Shown here one piece after another: positions 23,440 through 29,910 of a stretch of DNA of 36,047 nt. Position 1 is the stretch's first letter. Each line of letters starts with the position of its first letter. The translations under genes and the position numbers were made by a program. Location of the stretch: NCBI GenBank assembly GCA_029561355.1, contig JAKQJD010000046.1:1-36047 (forward strand). Reading direction: 5' to 3'. Source of the stretch: Bacteroidota bacterium (GTDB taxonomy: Bacteria; Bacteroidota; Bacteroidia; Chitinophagales; Saprospiraceae). The notes under the pieces are model-generated. The model saw only the letters and a list, made by a program, of their open reading frames with translations, had not been told where the DNA came from and made no database searches.

Positions 23440-24384
23440 ATGACACTACGACTCCTCCTGTTGCTGCTCACATTTTCTTTCGGAAATTCATCTGTCCCCC
23501 CTCAAAAACAGGAGCCTGCGCAGCAGAACGACCGGCCGAAAATCAGTTTCACTTTCGACGATGGCGTCACGACCGACATGCCGGGCTACCCGTTCCGGGA
23601 ATGGAATGCCATGCTGCTGCAAAACCTGGAAAAAGAAGGTGTGAAAGCGGTTTTCTTCGTGACTGGTAAAAACAAAATGGACGAAAAGGGCAAATTCCTT
23701 TTGAAGAGTTGGAACGACGCCGGTCACTCCATCGGCAACCACACGTTTACACATCCGAGTTACGGAAGCGACGAGGTCACTTTTGAAATGTTCCGGGAGG
23801 AGTTTTTGAAAACAGACGAGGTCATCCGCCCTTATAGTAATTACGTTAAGTTGTTCCGTTTTCCTTATTTGAAAGAAGGGAAAACCCCCGAAAAAATCAG
23901 CAAATTCCGGGCCTGTCTTCAGGAAAACGGCTACCGCAACGGCTACGTGACCATCGATGCCTCCGACTGGTGCATCGACGCCAGGCTGCAAAAACGACTC
24001 GAAAAACAACCCAAAGCCGACCTCGACCCATACCGGGAATTTTACCTCGATCATCTGTACGACCGGGCGTTGTACTACGAAAACCTGGCGCAGCAAATCA
24101 CGGGCCGGCACATTCACCACACCATTTTATTGCACCACAACCTGGCTGCAGCACTGTTTGCCGACGATCTGATCGCGATGTTCCGCACCAAAGGCTGGGA
24201 AATTGTTCCGGCAACGGAGGCATTTAAAGATCCGATATTCGGGGAACAACCCACCAATGTACCCGCCGGAGAAAGCCTGATCTGGGCCCTCGCCAAACAG
24301 AGCGGCAAGTTTGAAAAAGTGTTGCGCTACCCGGCGGAGGACGAACCGTATGAGAAGGATTCGATGGACAGGAGGGGACTTTGA
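23440..24384 (+). CDS. Secreted polysaccharide deacetylase (CE4/NodB family)
   Basis: 314 residues with a signal peptide (1 to about 15). It hydrolyses N- or O-acetyl groups from a glycan such as peptidoglycan, chitin or an exopolysaccharide. CE4 motifs: TFDDG (38-42, with D40 and metal ligand D41), GNHTFTH (99-105, metal ligands H101 and H105), RFPY (140-143, the catalytic Arg), DASDW (173-177) and LLHHN (230-234, the catalytic-type His). All are intact, so it should be active. It interrupts the permease array between permeases 1 and 2, with palindromes on both sides. Substrate cannot be decided from sequence. Confidence 0.92.
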   Translation: MTLRLLLLLLTFSFGNSSVPPQKQEPAQQNDRPKISFTFDDGVTTDMPGYPFREWNAMLLQNLEKEGVKAVFFVTGKNKMDEKGKFLLKSWNDAGHSIGNHTFTHPSYGSDEVTFEMFREEFLKTDEVIRPYSNYVKLFRFPYLKEGKTPEKISKFRACLQENGYRNGYVTIDASDWCIDARLQKRLEKQPKADLDPYREFYLDHLYDRALYYENLAQQITGRHIHHTILLHHNLAAALFADDLIAMFRTKGWEIVPATEAFKDPIFGEQPTNVPAGESLIWALAKQSGKFEKVLRYPAEDEPYEKDSMDRRGL

Positions 24385-24388
24385 GATA

Positions 24389-24416
24389 GAAGTGAGAAGT
24401 GAGAAGTGAGAAGTGA
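24389..24416. repeat. Four perfect GAAGTGA heptads
   Basis: Four identical 7-bp units directly after the deacetylase stop, next to the palindrome at 24418-24473. No inverted partner on the other side. Confidence 0.9.
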
Positions 24417-24417
24417 T

Positions 24418-24473
24418 CGTACAGCCGAACCCCAGTTCGGCTTAGATTAGCCGAACTGGGGTTCGGCTGTACG
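24418..24473. repeat. CCGAACC-family palindrome
   Basis: Perfect 25-bp arms (24418-24442 and 24449-24473) with a 6-nt loop TAGATT. Each arm itself contains a smaller palindrome, AGCCGAAC-CCCA-GTTCGGCT, so the element is a palindrome of palindromes. Five related units lie at 34718-34840. It could also act as a terminator-like stem after the deacetylase, though no T-run follows. Confidence 0.9.
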
Positions 24474-24487
24474 GTCGCGCACGCTGT

Positions 24488-24505
24488 TTGTCCGAAATCG
24501 GACAA
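24488..24505 (+). promoter_or_regulatory. Candidate enhancer-binding site TTGTCCG-N4-CGGACAA
   Basis: Perfect 7-bp inverted repeat with a 4-bp spacer, about 100 bp ahead of permease 2. The same half-site motif occurs ahead of permease 1 at the same distance to a sigma-54-like element. Confidence 0.55.
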
Positions 24506-24558
24506 GATCATCCAAACTTAATTTCCATAACTATCTGACATTCAATTGAATGCCAAAC

Positions 24559-24574
24559 CGGCACGAACTATGGA
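24559..24574 (+). promoter_or_regulatory. Sigma-54-like promoter of permease 2
   Basis: CGGCAC-N5-ATGGA against consensus TGGCAC-N5-TTGCA: the -24 block matches at five of six positions, the -12 block is weaker. It lies 35 bp before the ATG. Confidence 0.4.
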
Positions 24575-24608
24575 GCACCTACCGTAATCTAAAGTCGCCA
24601 CCACTGCC

Positions 24609-27080
24609 ATGTTTAGAAACTACCTCCTGCTTGCCGTTCGCAACCTGCGCAAAAACAAATTCTTCTCGGCTGTCAACATCCTGGGCCTGTCTGTCGGACT
24701 GGCCTGCTGCATGTTGATCGCCCTGTTCATTTACCAACAAACCCACTACGACCGTCACCACGATCGCGCGGCAGACATTTATAAAGTCGGGACTACCTTT
24801 ACCAAACTGGGCGATACGGAAAATCCGGAACGCGCAACCTACAACACGCCTTCGCCCATGGCAAATGCGTTGAAACAGGAATTTGGAGAAATTGAAAAAA
24901 CGACGCGCATTCAGGAGGTATTCGAACACGACAAAACCCTCGTGCAGCTGCTCGAAAACGGTACCGTGCAAAAAGCGTTGAGCGAATCCAAAGGCTATTT
25001 TGCTGACTCTTCTTACTTCGAATTGTTCCGCTACGAGTTTCTCGAAGGCAATGCGGCCAAAGCGCTCACAGAGCCCGCCACAGTCGTTATTTCCGACGAA
25101 ATGGCCACAAAACTGTTCAACGGAGCGCCTGCTTACGGAAAGATTCTCCGTATCAGCAATGGCTGGTTCGAAGGGGGCGACCTCGATTTTCGCATCACCG
25201 GCGTGTTCCGGCAACCCGATGCGCCCACAGAACTGAACGGGCACTTTTTTATGTCGCTGTATTCGGGTGAACTCGGCGAATTTGTCAAAACGACGACCAA
25301 CCTGGCCACAAACAACATGTTCGCCACCTACCTGCGCCTGCGCCCCGGCGCCGACGGACAGGCACTGGCTGCCAAACTGCCCGCTTTTGTGGAAGAACAC
25401 ATGTCAAAAGATCTCGCGGAGCGCGGTTTCGGTAAAAAACAGTTTTTAACGGCATTGCCCGACGTGCATCTTTCAGGTATTGGCAGCGTCCGGGGCGAGA
25501 TTTCCGGTAGCAAAACCTATTTGTATCTGCTCGGCTCCATCGCTCTTTTTACGCTGCTGATCGCCTGTGTCAATTTTATGAATCTTTCCACGGCCCGGTC
25601 GGCGCGGCGGGCCGGCGAGGTCGGCGTGCGGAAATCGGTAGGCGCCAGCAAAAGCAACCTGGTGCGGCAGTTTCTGGGCGAATCGGTGCTGATTTCCATG
25701 ATTTCTTTTGCACTCGCCGTTGTAATGGCCTGGATCGCCATGCCTTTTTTCAATAAACTGGCGGAGCAGGAATTGACATTTTCCGTAGTAAAAAACCCGG
25801 GCATGTTCGGCGCTTTCTTCGGTCTGGCGCTGCTCACAGGCTTCGTGGCGGGCGTATATCCGGCTTTTTACCTCTCGTCTTTCAAGCCCGTGGAAGTGCT
25901 GAAAGGGAAATTTTCTAACAACCTTTCGGCGGCTTTCCTGCGCAAAGGACTGGTGGTGTTCCAGTTTGTTATTTCGGCGGGTCTTATTCTGGCTTCGCTG
26001 GTCATCGGCCAGCAAATGAAATTCCTGCAATCCAAAGACCTGGGTTTTCAAAAAGAACAACAGATTGTGCTGCCCCTGCCGAGCAAGGCCGCCATCAAAG
26101 CCTACCCCTCGCTGAAAGCGGAACTTGCCCGCGACAGCAGGATCGAGCGCATCGGTGCAACCCGGTATTATCCCGGTATCATGAACGCCTCCGATTCGGG
26201 TTTCCGCAGGGAAGGACAAACGGTAGAACAATCGATCATGACGCGGCGCAACCGGGTAGACGTCGATTTTTTGCAAACGCTTGATTTTCAGCCGGTAGCA
26301 GGGCGTTTATTCTCTGCTGAATTTCCGACCGATACCATATTCAAGTTGGTGATCAATGAAACAGGCGCCCGGAAATACGGTTTCGCTTCGCCGCAGGAAG
26401 CCATCGGGCAAAAAATCATGTTCGACTGGAACGGCCAGGAATATCGCTACGACATTATAGGCGTCGTCCGGGATTTTCACTTCGAAAACCTGCACGAACC
26501 CATCTCGGCCTATGCATTCGAACTGAATACGGAGCCGGATTACAACTACCTCATTGCCCGCGCCAAAGCCGGCAGCGACCTGCCGGGCCTGCTGGCAACC
26601 ATCGGGAATACCTGGAAACAACTGGTGCCCGGCGAACCGCTGGAATACACGTTCCTCGACGAAGATTTTCAAAAAAACTATAGAACCGACCGGCAAATGG
26701 CAGGACTGGTGGGCAGTTTCACCGGCATCGCCATCCTCATTTCATGCCTCGGCTTGTTCGGCCTGGCGGCTTTCGCTGCCGAACGCCGCACGAAGGAAAT
26801 CGGTATCCGCAAAGTGCTCGGCGCCAGTGTGGCGGGCATTACCGGTTTGCTGGCAAGGGATTTTATCAAACTGGTACTGATCGCTATCGTCATCGCATCG
26901 CCGCTGGCCTGGTGGGGACTGCACAAATGGTTGCAGGATTTTGCCTATCGAATCGATATTCAGTGGTGGATGTTTGCCGTGGCGGGGCTGCTGGCTACGC
27001 TTATAGCGTTCCTTACGGTGGCCGGACAGGCGGTGAAAGCGGCGCTGACGAATCCGGTGAAATCGCTGCGGAGCGAATGA
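24609..27080 (+). CDS. MacB/FtsX-type ABC transporter permease 2
   Basis: 823-residue two-module type VII permease in the inner membrane. Helix 1 is about 20-42 (FFSAVNILGLSVGLACCMLIALFIY); the first [11 protein letters not shown] domain runs to about 300; the second block of helices carries NFMNLSTARSARRAGEVGVRKSVGAS from N322; a second [11 protein letters not shown] domain precedes ERRTKEIGIRKVLGA (725-739) and the final two helices. It ends NPVKSLRSE. It is only a distant paralog of permeases 1, 3 and 4; its C-terminal helix block (DIQWWMFAVAGL) matches permease 5. It is probably controlled by the sigma-54-like promoter just upstream. Substrate unknown. Confidence 0.93.
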   Translation: MFRNYLLLAVRNLRKNKFFSAVNILGLSVGLACCMLIALFIYQQTHYDRHHDRAADIYKVGTTFTKLGDTENPERATYNTPSPMANALKQEFGEIEKTTRIQEVFEHDKTLVQLLENGTVQKALSESKGYFADSSYFELFRYEFLEGNAAKALTEPATVVISDEMATKLFNGAPAYGKILRISNGWFEGGDLDFRITGVFRQPDAPTELNGHFFMSLYSGELGEFVKTTTNLATNNMFATYLRLRPGADGQALAAKLPAFVEEHMSKDLAERGFGKKQFLTALPDVHLSGIGSVRGEISGSKTYLYLLGSIALFTLLIACVNFMNLSTARSARRAGEVGVRKSVGASKSNLVRQFLGESVLISMISFALAVVMAWIAMPFFNKLAEQELTFSVVKNPGMFGAFFGLALLTGFVAGVYPAFYLSSFKPVEVLKGKFSNNLSAAFLRKGLVVFQFVISAGLILASLVIGQQMKFLQSKDLGFQKEQQIVLPLPSKAAIKAYPSLKAELARDSRIERIGATRYYPGIMNASDSGFRREGQTVEQSIMTRRNRVDVDFLQTLDFQPVAGRLFSAEFPTDTIFKLVINETGARKYGFASPQEAIGQKIMFDWNGQEYRYDIIGVVRDFHFENLHEPISAYAFELNTEPDYNYLIARAKAGSDLPGLLATIGNTWKQLVPGEPLEYTFLDEDFQKNYRTDRQMAGLVGSFTGIAILISCLGLFGLAAFAAERRTKEIGIRKVLGASVAGITGLLARDFIKLVLIAIVIASPLAWWGLHKWLQDFAYRIDIQWWMFAVAGLLATLIAFLTVAGQAVKAALTNPVKSLRSE

Positions 27081-27410
27081 TAGTTATCAGTTATTAGTTA
27101 TTGGTTATCAGGATGGTAGCGCTTGATTTTGCCTGAAAAATCCGACCAGAGGTGTCATCTGTGAGGTACGATCGTATATACCGGGGCGACCACAAGGGTC
27201 GCCCATACGGCACACACCCCGGCCTTCAATTCAACCGATGCCAGGGGGAATCGGTAGGGGCGACCCTTGTGGTCGCCCCGGTATATGCCTTTATGGTTCC
27301 AGCCGTTATTGGCGACCCCGCCAACAACGGCCCGAAGGGCAAGCACAATTGCCAAGCGCTAACAGCCTGATAACCAATAACTGATAACGAATAACCAATA
27401 ACCACCAAAC
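27081..27410. repeat. Composite heptad element with nested GGGGCGACC palindrome
   Basis: 330 bp without a gene. Outer left arm (27083-27125): heptads GTTATCA, GTTATTA, GTTATTG, GTTATCA then GGATGGTAGCGCTTG. Outer right arm (27353-27402): CAAGCGCTAACAGCCTGA then TAACCAATAACTGATAAC-type heptads, an imperfect inverted copy. Inside lies a perfect 27-bp-arm palindrome (27177-27203 / 27259-27285, TATACCGGGGCGACCACAAG...) and the 20-mer CAGAGGTGTCATCTGTGAGG (27147-27166). The open frame across it (27152-27370) is a by-product of the repeats. Confidence 0.9.
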
Positions 27411-29786
27411 ATGCTCTACAATTACCTGAAAATAGCCTTTCGCAGCCTGTGGAACAATAAGTTGTACAGCATGCTGAACATCGTCGGCCTGGCCGTCGGA
27501 ATGGCCGTCGCTTTGCTGATCGGGCTATGGGTATACGACGAAATTTCCTTCAACCACTACCACCGTGAATACGGGCGGATCGCCATGATCCAGAAAAACC
27601 GGGCCACCAACGGTACGATCAGTACTGAAGCATCCAACTGCATTCCGCTGGCAGCCAAACTCCGGGAGGAATACGGCAATTTTTTTGAAAACGTGGTTAC
27701 GTCTTCCTATGGCGCGGAGCGGGTAATAAGTTACGGAGAAAAAAGTGTCATTAAAAGGGGTTACTTTATGGAACCCGGCGGAGAAAAGATTCTGGACCTG
27801 CACATCGTAAAAGGCTCCGTACGGTTTCCGCTCGACCCGAACTCCCTGCTTATCAGTGAATCTGTGAGCAGAAACCTGTTCGGCAGCGAAGACCCGCTGG
27901 GCAAAACCATCCGGCTGGAAAACCGCATCGACCTGAAAATAGCGGGTGTTTACAGAAACATTCCGCGCAATTCCACCTTCCGGTCGGTATCGTTTTACGG
28001 TTCTTTCGAAACCTTTGCCCAAATGGAGGACTGGGTGCGGGAATCGCGGGAAAGTTGGGCGGAAAACTCATTTCCCATTTACGTCAAACTGGCGCCGAAT
28101 GTGGACCTGGAAGCAGCGTCGGCGCAAATCAAAAGCACCGTTTACGAGGTAACGAAAGACGAATCGAAACCCGAGATCTTTCTGGATCCGATGTCTCGCT
28201 GGCATTTTTACCCGGAATATAAAAATGGTGTGGCCGTAGGCGTCGGTGTTCAAACCCTGTGGATTTTCGGCCTGACGGGGTTGTTCGTACTGCTGCTGGC
28301 CGCCATCAATTTTATGAACCTCAGCACTGCGCGTTCGGAAAAAAGAGCCCGGGAAATCGGCATCCGAAAATCCATCGGCTCCCTGCGCCGTCAACTGATC
28401 GGGCAATTTTACACCGAAACCTTTATGATCGTGCTACCGGCAGGTATCGCGGCAATGGTGCTGGCGCAGGCGGCCTTGCCCGCATTCAACAAGATCGCCG
28501 AAAAAGACCTGTTGTTTCGCTGGAGCGACCCGGTTTTCTGGGTGCCCTTGCTCGGATTTTTGATTATAACAGGCTTATTGGCAGGCAGTTACCCGGCATT
28601 TTATTTATCGTCGTTTCAGCCGGTCCAGATACTCAAAAGCAAATTCAAATCGGGGCGCCGGGAACTGTTTTCCAGAAAAGCGCTGGTGGTTTTTCAGTTC
28701 AGCATTTCCGTTACGCTCATCATCGCTACCGTAGTCATTGCCCGGCAGGTGCGTTTCGCCAAAGACCGGCCCATCGGGTACGACACCTCCGGACTGATCC
28801 AGATTCAGAAACGTTCGCCCGACCTTATCGGGCACTTTCACGCCATGCGGCAGGACCTGCACGATTCGGGCGCGGTAGTGGAAATGGCGGAAGCAAATGC
28901 GCCGATCACCGAGTTCTGGTTCACCAATTCCGGTTTCCGGTGGAAAGGAAAACCCGCCAATTTTACCGATGAATTCATCAACATGCGGGTAACGCCGGAA
29001 TTCGGCAAAACTATCAACTGGCAAGTACTTCAGGGCAGGGATTTTTCCCGGACTTTTTCCACCGATACGTCGGCCATGATCCTGAACGAAGCGGCGGTAA
29101 AACTCATGGGACTTGCCAGTCCGGTCAATGAAATGGTGCGCTTCGAGGATAAAAACTACCTGGTCATCGGGGTTACGAAAGACATTTTGATGGACTCCCC
29201 GTACGCCCCCGTTAAACCCACCGTTTTCATGATGCGGCCCGCCAATATGCCGTTCATCAACATTCGCCTGAACCCGGAAATGAGCGCGGCTCAGGCGCTG
29301 GCAAAAGTGGAAACCGTGCTGGAGAAATACGATCCGTCGGGCAATTTCAACATCAAATTTATCGACAGCGATTTCGGAGAGAAATTCTGGCGCGAAGACC
29401 GGGTTTCCAGACTCACAGTGGCATTTTCCATCATGGCTATTTTCATCAGTCTGCTCGGTATTTTCGGGCTGGCAACGTTCATGGCCGAGCAGCGCACCCG
29501 GGAAATCGGTGTACGCAAGGTGCTGGGTGCGGGCATTTTCAGTATATGGCGCCTGCTGTCTGCGGATTTTGTGGTGCTGGTAGGCCTCGCGTTCCTTGTT
29601 GCGGCGCCGTTGACTTATACATTCATGCAGAAATGGCTGCTCAATTACGAATACCGCACGGATTTATCGGGGTGGATTTTCGCCGCCGCAGGCTTCGGTG
29701 CATTGGCTGTAACGCTGCTGACGGTGAGTTTTCAGACCATTCGTGCGGCCAGCATCAATCCTGTTAAGTCTTTAAAAACGGAATAA
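27411..29786 (+). CDS. MacB/FtsX-type ABC transporter permease 3
   Basis: 791-residue two-module type VII permease. Opens MLYNYLKIAFRSLWNNKLYSMLNIVGLAVG, helix 1 about 20-42, first MacB-like [11 protein letters not shown] domain to about 280, coupling segment NFMNLSTARSEKRAREIGIRK from N300, helices about 330-450, second [11 protein letters not shown] domain (AEANAPITEFWFTNSGF...), then EQRTREIGVRKVLGA (693-707) and closing helices, ending NPVKSLKTE. It is the tandem copy of permease 4: equal length and about two thirds identical by eye, with long identical stretches (ENSFPIYVKLAPNVDL, YPEYKNGV). Function is inferred only at family level; no ATPase is adjacent. Confidence 0.93.
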   Translation: MLYNYLKIAFRSLWNNKLYSMLNIVGLAVGMAVALLIGLWVYDEISFNHYHREYGRIAMIQKNRATNGTISTEASNCIPLAAKLREEYGNFFENVVTSSYGAERVISYGEKSVIKRGYFMEPGGEKILDLHIVKGSVRFPLDPNSLLISESVSRNLFGSEDPLGKTIRLENRIDLKIAGVYRNIPRNSTFRSVSFYGSFETFAQMEDWVRESRESWAENSFPIYVKLAPNVDLEAASAQIKSTVYEVTKDESKPEIFLDPMSRWHFYPEYKNGVAVGVGVQTLWIFGLTGLFVLLLAAINFMNLSTARSEKRAREIGIRKSIGSLRRQLIGQFYTETFMIVLPAGIAAMVLAQAALPAFNKIAEKDLLFRWSDPVFWVPLLGFLIITGLLAGSYPAFYLSSFQPVQILKSKFKSGRRELFSRKALVVFQFSISVTLIIATVVIARQVRFAKDRPIGYDTSGLIQIQKRSPDLIGHFHAMRQDLHDSGAVVEMAEANAPITEFWFTNSGFRWKGKPANFTDEFINMRVTPEFGKTINWQVLQGRDFSRTFSTDTSAMILNEAAVKLMGLASPVNEMVRFEDKNYLVIGVTKDILMDSPYAPVKPTVFMMRPANMPFINIRLNPEMSAAQALAKVETVLEKYDPSGNFNIKFIDSDFGEKFWREDRVSRLTVAFSIMAIFISLLGIFGLATFMAEQRTREIGVRKVLGAGIFSIWRLLSADFVVLVGLAFLVAAPLTYTFMQKWLLNYEYRTDLSGWIFAAAGFGALAVTLLTVSFQTIRAASINPVKSLKTE

Positions 29787-29788
29787 TT

Positions 29789-29811
29789 ATGATCAGGTTA
29801 CTTCAAACTGG
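29789..29811 (+). pseudogene. Vestige of the start of a permease-5-like gene
   Basis: Two bases after the permease 3 stop, ATGAT...GTTACTTCAAACTGG repeats the first bases of permease 5 (32289-32313), which also begins two bases after its upstream stop. The shared 15-mer is exact and a 2-nt gap precedes it. Homology stops abruptly at 29811, where repeat sequence begins. The simplest reading is a duplication breakpoint. Confidence 0.65.
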
Positions 29812-29910
29812 AGATGTCACCTGTTCATGCCTCACAGATGACACCTCTGATGCGAACACAATACCAGGGGTGACCAGCCTGATAACTGATAACTGATAAC
29901 CAATAACACC
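29812..29910. repeat. Hairpin and TGATAAC heptad array between permeases 3 and 4
   Basis: Imperfect hairpin 29812-29846 (AGATGTCACCTGT against ACAGATGACACCT, 11 of 13 paired). The 20-mer CCTCACAGATGACACCTCTG (29830-29849) is the exact reverse complement of 27147-27166. Heptads TGATAAC x3 and CAATAAC (29880-29907) end 3 bp before the next start codon. Confidence 0.85.

Larger units (their letters stand above)
24385..24608. promoter_or_regulatory. Intergenic region ahead of permease 2
   Basis: 224 bp holding, in order: four GAAGTGA heptads, a perfect 25-bp-arm palindrome, a TTGTCCG-N4-CGGACAA site, a 14-bp perfect palindrome CATTCAATTGAATG (24539-24552), and a sigma-54-like promoter. These are listed separately. 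Confidence 0.6.

Noticed and set aside
27152..27370. 72-residue frame inside the composite repeat
   Set aside because: Created by the inverted repeats; a mirror frame exists on the other strand.
2331..29910. Heptad palindromes considered as simple rho-independent terminators
   Set aside because: They lack T-runs, are far longer than terminators, occur also upstream of genes and inside the pnt operon, and true terminators with T-runs are present separately (10305, 13615, 17285).
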